Positions 25,194 through 33,486 are shown, numbered from the stretch's first letter. The stretch is DNA of 43,463 nt from Thermocrispum municipale DSM 44069 (GCF_000427825.1 NZ_ATYT01000020.1:1-43463), one strand, 5' to 3'. Made by a program: numbers and translations. Notes: a model not told the origin generated them from the sequence alone.

Positions 25194-25462
25194 TGAGCCA
25201 GCCGAAGACCTGGACCGTGGAGATCACCATCGACGAGCACGAGCGGCAGACCCGAGCGCGAGCGGAACTGCGCGGCCCGAACGTCACCGCGATGGCAGGC
25301 ACCGGTTCGGCCCGACGGAACCCGCACGACCCCGACATCCCTGCGATCGGGGACGAGCTCGCCGTGGCGCGCGCCTTGGCGGACCTGTCGCACAAGCTGA
25401 TCGAGCTCACCGCCTCGGACATCGAGGCGGTCACGCACGAGCCTGCGACGCTGTCCGAGTAG
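25193..25462 (+). CDS. DUF1876 protein, Rv1738-like (dormancy/ribosome hibernation-related)
   Basis: An 89-residue protein closely resembling M. tuberculosis Rv1738, as I recall its sequence: WTVEITIDEHERQTRARAEL, GTGSARRNP, IPAIGDELAVARALADL and DIEAVTHEPATL. Rv1738 is among the most strongly DosR-induced genes, and its structure resembles hibernation promoting factor, so slowing translation in hypoxia is the suggested role. It has a GGAGGAG ribosome binding site and a TGATG overlap with DUF4342. It converges on a CBS-BON gene with a 3-base gap. Confidence 0.88.
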   Translation: MSQPKTWTVEITIDEHERQTRARAELRGPNVTAMAGTGSARRNPHDPDIPAIGDELAVARALADLSHKLIELTASDIEAVTHEPATLSE

Positions 25463-25465
25463 CGC

Positions 25466-26059
25466 TCAGCCGACCCGGAGGTCGCGGGCCCGACTGACCT
25501 CGCCGGAGACCTCGACGCTCACCACTCCGGGTACCGTCCGGGCGATGGCCTCCACCACGAGGCGCTCGGCGTGATCACGGAACCTCCCGGAAACGGTCAC
25601 CACACCGGCCAGCGACGTCACCTGCCACGGGCTGCGCAAGCTCGTGTAATCGTTCAGCAACCGCGCGACCCCCGCCCGGATCGCGTCGTCGGGGCGCACC
25701 AGGGGACGCAACAGATCGCGCCTGCTGATGATGCCGACCAGCTCGCCGTCGGCAACCACTGGCAGGCATCGCAGATGCCGCTCGAGCATGTGGTGAACGA
25801 TCTCGTGCGTGTCCGCGTCCGGAGCGACGACGTCGACCGGCTGCTTCATGACGTCGGCCACCGAACCCGCCATGCCGTCGTCCCGCTCGCTCGCGGCCAG
25901 TGCGTCCCGCTCGGTGATCACGCCGATCACCCGGTCGTCCTCGTCGACCACGGGCAGCCCGGCGAAGCCGTTGTCCACCAGCTCGTGAACAGCCTCGCGT
26001 AACGGGGTATTCGGTTGGACGGTGATGACCGGCCGGGTCATGATCTCGGCGGCGCGCAT
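25466..26059 (-). CDS. CBS-pair + BON domain protein
   Basis: A 197-residue protein. CBS1, about residues 1-55: AAEIMTRPVITVQPNTPLRE, GFAGLPVVDEDDRVIGVITERD. CBS2, about 65-125: VADVMKQPVDVVAPDA, LRCLPVVADGELVGIISRRDL. A BON domain at about 140-190 contains VTSLAGVVTVSGRF and VVEAIARTVPGVVSVEVSGEV. The ATG at 26059 has an AAGAAGG site; the frame continues upstream without similarity. CBS pairs usually sense adenine nucleotides and BON binds membranes or partners. The closest mycobacterial concept is Hrp1 (Rv2626c), a DosR-regulon CBS protein. Divergent from hsp20. Confidence 0.9.
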   Translation of the reverse strand: MRAAEIMTRPVITVQPNTPLREAVHELVDNGFAGLPVVDEDDRVIGVITERDALAASERDDGMAGSVADVMKQPVDVVAPDADTHEIVHHMLERHLRCLPVVADGELVGIISRRDLLRPLVRPDDAIRAGVARLLNDYTSLRSPWQVTSLAGVVTVSGRFRDHAERLVVEAIARTVPGVVSVEVSGEVSRARDLRVG

Positions 26060-26179
26060 GACGTTCACCTTCTTCGCAACGTGGTACGGCGACGCTATGC
26101 CTCGACCGGCCGCAGTCGCCTCTGCCATTGGTCGGCGGCGACAGAGTCTTGTGAACCCTTCGACAGTCCCCAGCGACTC

Positions 26180-26193
26180 GGGACGTCTGGCAC
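26180..26193 (+). promoter_or_regulatory. DosR-box-like element between CBS-BON and hsp20 genes
   Basis: GGGACGTCTGGCAC lies 67 bases before the Hsp20 start in the divergent region. A weaker half site, GGGGACTGTCGAA on the minus strand (26171-26159), lies beside it. This is the least typical of the set. Confidence 0.42.
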
Positions 26194-26259
26194 TGCGCAC
26201 GGCGGCCGGGCCCGCGTGGAATCGAAACCGAGATCTTGTCCGTCAGAAAGGAGTCAGCC

Positions 26260-26709
26260 ATGGGATTGCTCGCCACGCGGCGTCGCTCGCAGCCGATGCT
26301 GCCGACCATCTCCGAACTGTTCGACGCGTTCCCGGCGATCCCCAGCCTGCCTGGCCTGTTCGACACACACATGCCGTTGATCGAGGAAGAGCTGGACGAC
26401 GACCGGTACACGCTACGGGCCGAGTTGCCGGGCATGGACCCGGAGAAGGACATCGCCGTGTCCGTGCAGAACGGCATGCTGACGATCGACGCCGAACGCA
26501 CCGAGCGCGAGACCGACAAGACGCGGTCGGAGTTCCGCTACGGCCGGTTCACCCGCTCGATCACGCTGCCCGCCGGGGCGCAGGAAGACGACGTCCAGGC
26601 GACGTACGACAACGGCATCCTCACCGTCACGGTGGCGCTCGCCGAAGCGGCCGAGCCGGTCAAGCAGGTGAAGATCCAGTCCGGATCCAGGAACGCAGAC
26701 CGGGAGTGA
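26260..26709 (+). CDS. Hsp20/alpha-crystallin small heat shock protein
   Basis: A 149-residue chaperone. A short N-terminal arm (residues 1-45) leads to the alpha-crystallin domain at about 50-137: YTLRAELPGMDPEKDIAVSV, NGMLTIDAERTE, YGRFTRSITLP and the terminal YDNGILTVTV (A-x-x-x-n-G-v-L motif). The C-terminal VKQVKIQS carries an I/V-x-I/V-like anchor. The AAAGGAG site fixes the ATG at 26260. It is equivalent to HspX/Acr-type proteins, which hold unfolded proteins during hypoxia, and is followed after 2 bases by an acg-type nitroreductase, the same pairing as hspX-acg in M. tuberculosis. Confidence 0.93.
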   Translation: MGLLATRRRSQPMLPTISELFDAFPAIPSLPGLFDTHMPLIEEELDDDRYTLRAELPGMDPEKDIAVSVQNGMLTIDAERTERETDKTRSEFRYGRFTRSITLPAGAQEDDVQATYDNGILTVTVALAEAAEPVKQVKIQSGSRNADRE

Positions 26710-26711
26710 CG

Positions 26712-27683
26712 ATGACCGCACCGGGTCGGGAGACGTTGCTCGCCGCGTTGGCGCTCGCCGTGCACGCGCCGTCGGTGCACAACACGCAACCGTGGCGCTG
26801 GCGGTTCGGCCGGCGCAGCGTGCACCTGTACGCCGATCCGCTGCGGTGGCTTCCGGCCACCGACCCCGCCGAGCGCGACCTGCTGATGAGCTGCGGCGCC
26901 GCGCTGCACCACGCGCGAGTCGCGCTCGCCGCGCTCGGCTGGGCGGGCACCGTGCATCGCCTGCCCAACCCCGCCTACCCGGACCACCTGGCCGCGATCG
27001 AACTGCATCCACGCGAGCCGTCGCTCGAGGTGCTGGCAATGGCAACGGCCATTCCGCACCGGCGGTCGGATCGTCGTCGATACGCGTCGTGGCCGGTGCC
27101 GCAGGCGCGCTACCGCGAGTACAGCGGGCTGGCTGCCGCTGAGGGAGTCGTGCTGCACGTGGTGTCACAAGGCCGCGACCGGACGAGGGTGGTCGAGGCC
27201 ATCGCGAAAGCCGACCAGCTGCAGCGCAGCAATCCCCAGGCGGCCGAGGAGCTGGCCAGGTGGAGCGGTCGCGGCCGGTGGGCGGAAGACGGTGTGCCGG
27301 CCGCCAGCGTGAGTGAGGCAGCCAGCTACGGCGACCTCAGATTGCGTCCCTACGCCGGCACGCCCGACACCCCTGGGCCGTCCGACGGAGCCGGGGAGCT
27401 GCTCGTGCTCGGCACCGCATCGGACGACCGGGTCGCTGCCTTGAAGGCCGGTGAAGCGGCCAGTGCGGTGCTACTGGCCGCCACCACCGACGGCCTGGCC
27501 AGCTGTCCGCTGACCCAGCCGCTGGAGGTCGGCAGCACGCGCGCCAGGATGACCGATGTGCTCGGCGGCGACCTCGTCCCGCACATGATCATCCGTATTG
27601 GCTGGCCCACGCTCGCCGGCCACCCGTTGCCCAAGACCCCACGACGGCCGGCGGACGAGGTGCTCGACCCGCAGCCGGCGTGA
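26712..27683 (+). CDS. Acg-family nitroreductase-like protein
   Basis: A 323-residue protein. AVHAPSVHNTQPWRWRF near residue 16 is the Acg-family flavin-site signature. Later family segments are HLYADPLRWLPATDPAERDLLMSCGAALHHARVA (read in two parts), HRRSDRRRYA, ASCPLTQPLEV and IIRIGWP. Acg-type proteins (Rv2032, Rv3127, Rv3131) bind FMN but are poor reductases and may sequester flavin in dormancy. It starts two bases after the hsp20 stop, so they share an operon and presumably the DosR-like control. Confidence 0.9.
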   Translation: MTAPGRETLLAALALAVHAPSVHNTQPWRWRFGRRSVHLYADPLRWLPATDPAERDLLMSCGAALHHARVALAALGWAGTVHRLPNPAYPDHLAAIELHPREPSLEVLAMATAIPHRRSDRRRYASWPVPQARYREYSGLAAAEGVVLHVVSQGRDRTRVVEAIAKADQLQRSNPQAAEELARWSGRGRWAEDGVPAASVSEAASYGDLRLRPYAGTPDTPGPSDGAGELLVLGTASDDRVAALKAGEAASAVLLAATTDGLASCPLTQPLEVGSTRARMTDVLGGDLVPHMIIRIGWPTLAGHPLPKTPRRPADEVLDPQPA

Positions 27684-27713
27684 CGCAGGTGGGTCCGTTC
27701 GGTCGTCCAGCTA

Positions 27714-27727
27714 CGGACTTGTGGCCC
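27714..27727 (+). promoter_or_regulatory. DosR-box-like element upstream of SRPBCC-USP-DUF4389 operon
   Basis: CGGACTTGTGGCCC lies 36 bases before the SRPBCC start and 31 bases after the nitroreductase stop. A GGTCCGTTCGGTC dyad at 27692-27704 may be a second, weaker site. Confidence 0.52.
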
Positions 27728-27762
27728 TGGCCGCCTGCCGGCCGCTGCGGGAGCGTCGAGCC

Positions 27763-28341
27763 ATGGGAGCGCAGGCCTGGATGAGGACCTGGGGAGCCAC
27801 CGCGGACGAGATCGGTCGCGAACTCCCCGGCGACGACCTGCTGCCGGACGCCGACGTGACCACCACCCGCGCCATCAGCATCCAGGCGCGGCCGCAGGAC
27901 GTGTGGCCGTGGATCGCGCAACTCGGCCAGGGCCGTGGCCGGTTCTACAGCTACGACGCGGTCGCGAATCTGGCCGGCTGCCGTATCCACAGCGCGGACC
28001 ACATCGAGCCGGACTGGCAGGACGTCCACGCCGACGACGCCGTCCGCCTCCATCCGAGGATCGCGATGACCGTCGCGGACGTCGAGCCGCTCGAACACCT
28101 GGTCCTCCGCGTGCCGCGGGATGCCGAGCCACCGGCCCCGTTCGACTTCACCTGGAGCTTCGTCATCGTCCCGAACGGCGAGGGAACCCGCCTGCTCGTG
28201 CGGGAGCGGTACCGCCACACGCGCCGTTGGTCGGCCGTCGCGACCGTTCCCGTCCAGCTCATCAGCTTCGTCATGCACCGCAAGATGCTGCGCGGCCTCG
28301 CCGAGCGCGCGCGGCGAACCACTTCGAGGGAGGCCTTGTGA
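27763..28341 (+). CDS. SRPBCC-fold protein
   Basis: A 192-residue protein with a START/polyketide-cyclase pattern: TTRAISIQARPQDVWPWIAQ at about 32-51 (the usual first strand and helix), then GRGRFYSYDAVANL, HLVLRVPRD, FVIVPNGEGTRLLVRERYR and a C-terminal helix VMHRKMLRGLAERA. It starts at the ATG with GGGAG upstream. Its stop overlaps the GTG of the USP gene (GTGA). Ligand unknown. It opens a three-gene, fully overlapping operon with USP and DUF4389 genes under a DosR-like box. Confidence 0.83.
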   Translation: MGAQAWMRTWGATADEIGRELPGDDLLPDADVTTTRAISIQARPQDVWPWIAQLGQGRGRFYSYDAVANLAGCRIHSADHIEPDWQDVHADDAVRLHPRIAMTVADVEPLEHLVLRVPRDAEPPAPFDFTWSFVIVPNGEGTRLLVRERYRHTRRWSAVATVPVQLISFVMHRKMLRGLAERARRTTSREAL

Positions 28342-29243
28342 ACACACCGTTGCGGGGCAACGCGCCCATCACCGTAGGAATCGACGACTCCCAACGCGCG
28401 ATCGTGGCCGCCCGGTGGGCCGCCTCCGCTGCTGCCCACCGGCACGCGCCGCTGCGACTGCTGCACGCCACCGGCTACACCGAGGCCGTCGCGGGCGCGC
28501 TGCCACCTGCCCAACGACTCTGGGAGGAGTTGCAGCGAGCAGGCGCCGACGCGCTGGCGCTGGCGATGCGCGCGGTACGGGAAACGGCCGACGTGCCGGT
28601 CGAAGAGGTGCTGGTGGACGACCCGCCCGCGCGAGCCCTGCTGAAAGCGGCCAAGGACAGCCGCATGGTCGTCATCGGCGGGTCCGGCCACCCGGGGGCC
28701 GTCAAGGGCCTGCTCGTCGGTTCCCTGGCGACGCAGCTGTCCGGCCACGCCGAAGCCCCGGTCGCGGTGATCCGCGGCGACAACGCCGACCGCCGTCCGG
28801 AGCGCGAGCCGATCGTCGTCGGCGTGGACGGCAGCCCGCTGTCGACCGCGGCGATCGCGGCGGCCTTCGAGGAGGCGGCCCTGCGCAACGCGCCGCTGGT
28901 CGCCGTGCACGTCTGGAGCGACACGGACACCAGCCAGGTGTTCAACCGAACCCGGATGATGTTCGACTGGGAACCGATCGAGCGGTCGGCCGAGCGGCTG
29001 CTCGCCGAGCAGCTCGCCGGCTGGGGCGAGAAGTATCCGGACGTGCCCGTGCAGCGGCGGATCGTGCGCGACCGCCCGGCGCACGCCCTGCTGGAGGAAG
29101 GTGAGCACGCCCAGCTGATCGTGGTGGGCAGCCGCGGCCGCGGTGGTTTCCGCGGACTGCTGTTCGGCTCGACCAGCCAGAACCTGATCCACCACGCCGC
29201 CTGCCCGGTCCTGGTCGTGCGACCGACGGGAGAGTTCCCGTGA
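28338..29243 (+). CDS. Tandem universal stress protein (two USP domains)
   Basis: A 301-residue protein with two USP domains. Domain 1, about residues 11-150: ITVGIDDSQRAIVAARWAA, VVIGGSGHPGAVKGLLVGSLA. Domain 2, about 158-297: IVVGVDGSPLSTAAIAAAF, VVGSRGRGGFRGLLFGSTSQ. Both have the G-2x-G-9x-G-S/T ATP-binding pattern. This is the same layout as Rv2623, Rv1996 and Rv2005c, DosR-regulon proteins. The start GTG and stop both overlap the neighbours by GTGA. Confidence 0.93.
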   Translation: MNTPLRGNAPITVGIDDSQRAIVAARWAASAAAHRHAPLRLLHATGYTEAVAGALPPAQRLWEELQRAGADALALAMRAVRETADVPVEEVLVDDPPARALLKAAKDSRMVVIGGSGHPGAVKGLLVGSLATQLSGHAEAPVAVIRGDNADRRPEREPIVVGVDGSPLSTAAIAAAFEEAALRNAPLVAVHVWSDTDTSQVFNRTRMMFDWEPIERSAERLLAEQLAGWGEKYPDVPVQRRIVRDRPAHALLEEGEHAQLIVVGSRGRGGFRGLLFGSTSQNLIHHAACPVLVVRPTGEFP

Positions 29244-30655
29244 CCACGACAGTCGACCGCGAACGCGGCCCCGAGCCCTATCCGGCGCGCATCTCGGCCC
29301 GGCTCGACGAACCGTTGTCGCGCTGGCTGTGGTTGGTGAAATGGATCCTGGCCATCCCGCACTACTTCGTGCTGGCGTTGCTGTGGCTCGCCTACGTCGT
29401 GCTGACACTGGTCGCCGGGGTGGCGATCCTGTTCACCGGCCGCTACCCGCGGTCGATCTTCGACTTCAACGTCGGGGTGATGCGCTGGTCGTGGCGGGTG
29501 CACTACTACACCTACGCCGCGTTGGGCACCGACCGGTACCCGCCGTTCACGTTGGCCGAGGTGCCGGACTACCCGGCCAAGCTCACCGTCGACTACCCGG
29601 AGCAGCTGAACCGTCCGTTGGTGCTGGTCAAGTGGTTGCTGGTCATCCCGCACCTGATCATCGTCGGGGTGTTCGCAGGCGGCGGTATCTGGCTGACCAC
29701 CACGACCGACACGGGGCCGCGCGGGTTCCAGTGGGCGGCGGGCGGCCTGATCGGCGTGCTGGTGCTGTTCGCCGCGATCGCGTTGCTGTTCACCGGCCGG
29801 TATCCGCGGCCGATCTTCGACTTCGTGCTGGGCATGGACCGGTGGGTGGTGCGCACCGGTGCCTACTTCGCGCTGATGACCGACGAGTACCCCCCGTTCC
29901 GGATGGACCTGGGCGAGACCGAACCCGAAGCACCGGCCCCGGTCCCGCACGAGCCGCCGCCGGAGCCCGTTCCGCACCGGTGGACGGCAGGGAAGGTCAC
30001 CATGGTGGTGATCGGTGCGCTGCTCGCCCTGATCTCGATGGGCACGGTGACCGGTGGGGTCACGCTGCTGTACTACGACCAGGTCCACCGCGAGGACGGA
30101 TTCGTGTCCACGTCGCGGACGTTCAGCACCGACGGCTACGCCATCGCGGGCAACGAGATCGAGACCGGCGTGGCGGGGGAGGGCGAAGTCGCGGTGCTAC
30201 GGGCGTTGGTCGGTGACGTCCGGGTCGAGGTGCGGCCCGTCGGCGACGAGCCGGTGTTCGTGGGCGTCGCCCCGGCGGCCGCGGCCGACCGTTATCTGCA
30301 GGGCGTGAGCCACATCGAGGTGGACAACTTCGACAACGCCCCGGTCGAGCGCGCGGGAGCGGGTGTGCTGTCTCCACCCGGGGACAGCGAGTTCTGGGCG
30401 GTCAGCGCCTCCGGCACCGGGCCGCAGGCCGTGACATGGTCCGCGGCACCGGGCGACTGGGTCGTCGTGGTCACCAACGCCGACGGCTCTCCCGGTGTGA
30501 CGGCCACGGTGGAGGTCGGTGCGGAAGTGCCCGCGCTCCCGCTGGTGGCGGTCGGTCTGCTGGTGCTCAGCGCCGTCCTGCTGGTGATCGGTGGCGCGCT
30601 CATCGCGGTGGCCATCAACCGGGCGACCGCGCCGCAGGAGACCAGCAGTGCGTGA
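29240..30655 (+). CDS. DUF4389 membrane protein
   Basis: A 471-residue protein with two copies of the DUF4389 unit: LWLVKWILAIPHYFVLALLW...ILFTGRYPRSIFDFNVGVMRW (about 30-85) and LVLVKWLLVIPHLIIVGVF...LLFTGRYPRPIFDFVLGMDRW (about 128-200). A Pro-rich linker, a helix near 255-275, a large extracytoplasmic beta-type domain (about 280-440) and a final helix (440-465) follow. Five or six membrane segments in all. The GTG start overlaps the USP stop. Function unknown; tight coupling to a USP suggests an envelope stress role. Confidence 0.87.
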   Translation: MTTTVDRERGPEPYPARISARLDEPLSRWLWLVKWILAIPHYFVLALLWLAYVVLTLVAGVAILFTGRYPRSIFDFNVGVMRWSWRVHYYTYAALGTDRYPPFTLAEVPDYPAKLTVDYPEQLNRPLVLVKWLLVIPHLIIVGVFAGGGIWLTTTTDTGPRGFQWAAGGLIGVLVLFAAIALLFTGRYPRPIFDFVLGMDRWVVRTGAYFALMTDEYPPFRMDLGETEPEAPAPVPHEPPPEPVPHRWTAGKVTMVVIGALLALISMGTVTGGVTLLYYDQVHREDGFVSTSRTFSTDGYAIAGNEIETGVAGEGEVAVLRALVGDVRVEVRPVGDEPVFVGVAPAAAADRYLQGVSHIEVDNFDNAPVERAGAGVLSPPGDSEFWAVSASGTGPQAVTWSAAPGDWVVVVTNADGSPGVTATVEVGAEVPALPLVAVGLLVLSAVLLVIGGALIAVAINRATAPQETSSA

Positions 30656-30656
30656 A

Positions 30657-30670
30657 AGTCCGAAGGTCCT
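30657..30670 (-). promoter_or_regulatory. DosR-box-like element upstream of a CBS-BON gene
   Basis: On the minus strand 30670-30657 reads AGGACCTTCGGACT. It begins one base after the DUF4389 stop and lies 74 bases before the CBS-BON start, indicating that this gene has its own promoter. Confidence 0.58.
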
Positions 30671-30743
30671 GCCGGGATGGGGTTCTCGGCAACGTCGACA
30701 AGTCTGTTTTCGCAGGTAACGTCGGGATTGTGGAGGTGTGACG

Positions 30744-31466
30744 ATGAGTAAGGTCACCGTTGCCGACGTCATGACGACCGACGTGGTCACGGTCCCGCCG
30801 ACGGCACCGTTCAAGGAAGTGGCGCGGGTGCTGGTCAGCCGCGGGATCAGCGCGGTTCCGGTGGTCGACGAGGAGTCGACACTGCTCGGTGTGGTCTCCG
30901 AGGCCGACCTGCTGGTGAAGGAGAGCGGCATTCGTCGCAAGATGCCGTCGATGCTGGCGGGCACCAAGCTGTGGCGGAAATGGGTGAAGGCCCGCGCCAC
31001 CACGGCAGGCGAGGTGATGACGCCGACGGTGAAGTCGATCGAACCGACGGCGTCGCTGGACCAGGCGGCCCGGCGGTTGACCGACGAGGGGCTGCGCCGG
31101 TTGTTCGTCGTCGACCACGGCAGACTCGTCGGGGTCTTAGCCAGGCGGGATGCCCTGCGCGCCTTCCTGACCGGCGACGAGGAGCTGGCCGACAACATCC
31201 GCACCCACGTCCTGCGGGACGCGCTGTGGCTCGACCCCAAGGACATCGTCGTGTCGGTGCAGGACGGCGTCGTGACGCTCAGCGGGACGGTCGAGCGGCG
31301 CAGTGACGCCCAGCTGGCCGAGACGGTGACCGCGCGGACGCCGGGCGTGGTGGAAGTGCACAACGAGTTGGTGTTCCGCATCGACGACCGCGACGTCGAG
31401 GAGGACATGGCTGCGGCGCGCCGAAGGTGGCGGCGCTCGCAGGAAGGGTTCGAGTCCGATGGCTGA
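30744..31466 (+). CDS. CBS-pair + BON domain protein
   Basis: A 240-residue protein. CBS1 with VADVMTTDVVTVPPTAPF and GISAVPVVDEESTLLGVVSEADLL; CBS2 with GEVMTPTVKSIEPTASL and LRRLFVVDHGRLVGVLARRD; BON at about 165-215 with DIVVSVQDGVVTLSGTVERR and TPGVVEVHNELVF. The ATG at 30744 has GGAGG at 30732; an in-frame GTG at 30738 is too close to that site. The last 8 bases overlap the GyrI-like gene. One of three CBS-BON paralogues in the island. Confidence 0.91.
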   Translation: MSKVTVADVMTTDVVTVPPTAPFKEVARVLVSRGISAVPVVDEESTLLGVVSEADLLVKESGIRRKMPSMLAGTKLWRKWVKARATTAGEVMTPTVKSIEPTASLDQAARRLTDEGLRRLFVVDHGRLVGVLARRDALRAFLTGDEELADNIRTHVLRDALWLDPKDIVVSVQDGVVTLSGTVERRSDAQLAETVTARTPGVVEVHNELVFRIDDRDVEEDMAAARRRWRRSQEGFESDG

Positions 31467-31962
31467 CAACTCGCGCGTGGTCCCGGTCGAGGTGCCGCAT
31501 CCGGAGCGGACCGCGGTGGTGAGCGGCACGGTGGCCGAGCCCCGGATAGGGGAGTTCCTCGGGCAGGCGTTCCGGGCCGTCAGCCAGGTGGTTGCCCAGC
31601 AGGGAGTGCAGATCGTCGGTCCGCCGTTCGCGCGCTATCACCGTCGGGGCGACGGGCGTTTCGACGTGGAGGCCGGTTTTCCCGTTTCGGGCTACATCTG
31701 GACCGTGGACGCCGTCCGCTCATCCGTCCTCCCACCCGGAACTCGGGCGACGGTGGTGCGCGAGGGTGCCTACGAGGAGATGGTGCCGGACTACGCGGAG
31801 CTCACCGCGTGGGTTCGTGACCACGGTGGAACGCCGCACGGGGACGCGTGGGAGGTCTACCTCACCGAACCCGACCCGGACGATCCGTCGGCGGCGCGCA
31901 CGCAGATCGTCCAGCCGTATCACGTGGAGTCAGCGGCTGGACGTGCGCCCGCCAACCAGTGA
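31459..31962 (+). CDS. GyrI-like (AraC-effector-binding-type) small-molecule-binding protein
   Basis: A 167-residue stand-alone effector domain: RTAVVSGTVAEPRIGEFLGQ, FARYHRRGDGRFDVEAGFPV, SVLPPGTRATVVREGAYEEM, and a terminal WEVYLTEPDPDDPS. The order matches the GyrI-like/AraC E-binding fold, including the late Glu-containing 'vYlt(d/e)P' strand that contacts ligand. No DNA-binding domain is fused. It overlaps the CBS-BON stop by 8 bases. Its 3' end runs 33 bases into the 3' end of the convergent flavodoxin gene. Confidence 0.82.
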   Translation: MADNSRVVPVEVPHPERTAVVSGTVAEPRIGEFLGQAFRAVSQVVAQQGVQIVGPPFARYHRRGDGRFDVEAGFPVSGYIWTVDAVRSSVLPPGTRATVVREGAYEEMVPDYAELTAWVRDHGGTPHGDAWEVYLTEPDPDDPSAARTQIVQPYHVESAAGRAPANQ

Positions 31963-32442
31963 GGCGAGCCGATTGCCCCACGCAGCCGCGCGCTGGATCT
32001 CGCCGTCGACCAGCGGGCCGTTCTTGTCCGCCACGTAGAAGGTTTCGGGTCGCGTGACCAGCCGGCAACCGGCGTGCTTGAGGTGGCGTGCTGCGCCACG
32101 TGCGGCCGACCCGGGCAGGCGCGGCTTGTGCATCTTGGTGTCGAATGTGGCCGCGGCTACCGCCACGGGCCCAAGCGAACGGAGCCATTCCCGGATGCCG
32201 TCACCGGAGGACACCGTTGCTTGCTCGGAGCGAGCGTCACGGCGTGTGGTCGCCCGGGACATGCTGAACGCGTGCGTGGGACCGCCGACGACGAGCAGGT
32301 CGATGTCGTCGGCGATGGTGGCGGGTGCCGAACCCACCTCGACGACGTCGACGCGCGCCGTTCCCGCGAGGCCTTGCCCGATCGCCTCGGCGATTTCCTG
32401 TGTGTTGCCGTACATCGATTCGTAGACCACGAGTGCATGCAT
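31930..32442 (-). CDS. Flavodoxin-like protein
   Basis: A 170-residue flavodoxin. The N-terminal FMN phosphate loop is VVYESMYGNTQEIAEAI; ADDIDLLVVGGPTHAF is the second FMN loop; and AAATFDTKMHKPRLPGSAA with the terminal ADKNGPLVDGEIQRA match actinomycete flavodoxin/FprA-like proteins. The ATG at 32442 is just before the start of similarity. Divergent from an acg-type nitroreductase across two DosR-like boxes, so both are probably co-induced. Likely an electron carrier in low-oxygen redox metabolism. Confidence 0.9.
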   Translation of the reverse strand: MHALVVYESMYGNTQEIAEAIGQGLAGTARVDVVEVGSAPATIADDIDLLVVGGPTHAFSMSRATTRRDARSEQATVSSGDGIREWLRSLGPVAVAAATFDTKMHKPRLPGSAARGAARHLKHAGCRLVTRPETFYVADKNGPLVDGEIQRAAAWGNRLASLVGGRTSSR

Positions 32443-32501
32443 CCTTCCAGCGTCGTCCCGGCCGGAGGCGCTGGGCAGTGCGCTAAGTCGTCTGGTCACA
32501 G

Positions 32502-32537
32502 GGGCGAAAGGTCCCATGCGTTGCGGACTTTGCGAGC
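32502..32537. promoter_or_regulatory. Pair of DosR-box-like elements between flavodoxin and nitroreductase genes
   Basis: The minus strand at 32515-32502 reads GGGACCTTTCGCCC, and the plus strand at 32524-32537 reads CGGACTTTGCGAGC. The two lie nearly back to back in the divergent promoter region, about 60 bases from each gene start. Confidence 0.62.
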
Positions 32538-32594
32538 TGCCGTTGCGGCGCTGTGGTGAGCAGGCTGCTGGGTAGGCGAGCAAGGAGTTGCCCG

Positions 32595-33485
32595 ATGACA
32601 CAGCACACCCGTCGCGGCTGGACGATGGCGCAGCGGCGTGAGGTCACCGACGCGGTGAACCGTTCGCCCGCGGTGTCCGGCCCGCTCCCGTGGCGGCTGC
32701 GGTTCGTCGACGGCGCCGTGGAGGTGGTTCGCGGCGACTGGGACGACGAGTCGTCCGGGAACGGTCTCGGTCGGGATCGGCTGGTCTCCTGTGGTGCGGC
32801 CGTGGCGACGTTGGAACTGGCGTTGCGGCGCGAGGGGCTTCGTTTCTCGATGCAGCTGGACCCGGATCACGGCTCCGAGGTGCTGGCGCGGGTCGAGATC
32901 AACGGTGAGCTTCCTGCGTCCGCGGGGGAGCGTGAGCTTTACGCGGCGATCTATCTGCGGCACAGCCACCGGCAGCCGTTCAGCCCGCTGCCGGTGGACC
33001 ACGACCTGTGCGAGCGCATCATCGCGCGGCACGGCGTGACGGACACCCAGGTTCTGCGCATCGCCGAGCCTGCTCTCGGTGCGATCGCGCGCCTTCTCAC
33101 CTACGCCGCGGGCGCCGTTCGCTCCGATACCGCCTATCAGCGCGACCTCGCAGCGTGGACCATGCCCGCCGTGCGGTCCGAGCTCGACACGTTGCCGTGG
33201 GCGCTGGTTCGGACCACGACCCATCTGCCCGACCAGCCCACGCTCGAACAGCGGCTGCGCGAGCAGACCACGTTACTGGTGATCACCGAGGACGACGCGC
33301 GAGTCGACCATCTACGGGCTGGTATCGCGATGCAACGTGTGTGGTTGGCAGCGGTGGCGAACGGTCTTGCGGCGTCCGTTCACACGCAGTCGTTGTACCT
33401 GCCCGAGGTGCGGGCAGGGCTCGTCGAACAGCTCGGCCTGGCGGGGTATCCGCACCTGCTGATGCGCCTGGGGTATCCGGCTTGA
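32595..33485 (+). CDS. Divergent Acg-type nitroreductase-like protein
   Basis: A 296-residue relative of the protein at 26712. Shared features are the N-terminal 'W-R-(W/L)-R-F' strand, RDRLVSCGAAVATLELALRR, YLRHSHRQPF (HRRSDRRRYA in the paralogue), and a C-terminal LLMRLGYP. The flavin-site motif APSVHNTQPW is replaced by SPAVSGPLPW, so flavin binding may be altered. Start at 32595 with an AAGGAG site. Divergent from the flavodoxin gene. Confidence 0.82.
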   Translation: MTQHTRRGWTMAQRREVTDAVNRSPAVSGPLPWRLRFVDGAVEVVRGDWDDESSGNGLGRDRLVSCGAAVATLELALRREGLRFSMQLDPDHGSEVLARVEINGELPASAGERELYAAIYLRHSHRQPFSPLPVDHDLCERIIARHGVTDTQVLRIAEPALGAIARLLTYAAGAVRSDTAYQRDLAAWTMPAVRSELDTLPWALVRTTTHLPDQPTLEQRLREQTTLLVITEDDARVDHLRAGIAMQRVWLAAVANGLAASVHTQSLYLPEVRAGLVEQLGLAGYPHLLMRLGYPA

Positions 33486-33486
33486 C

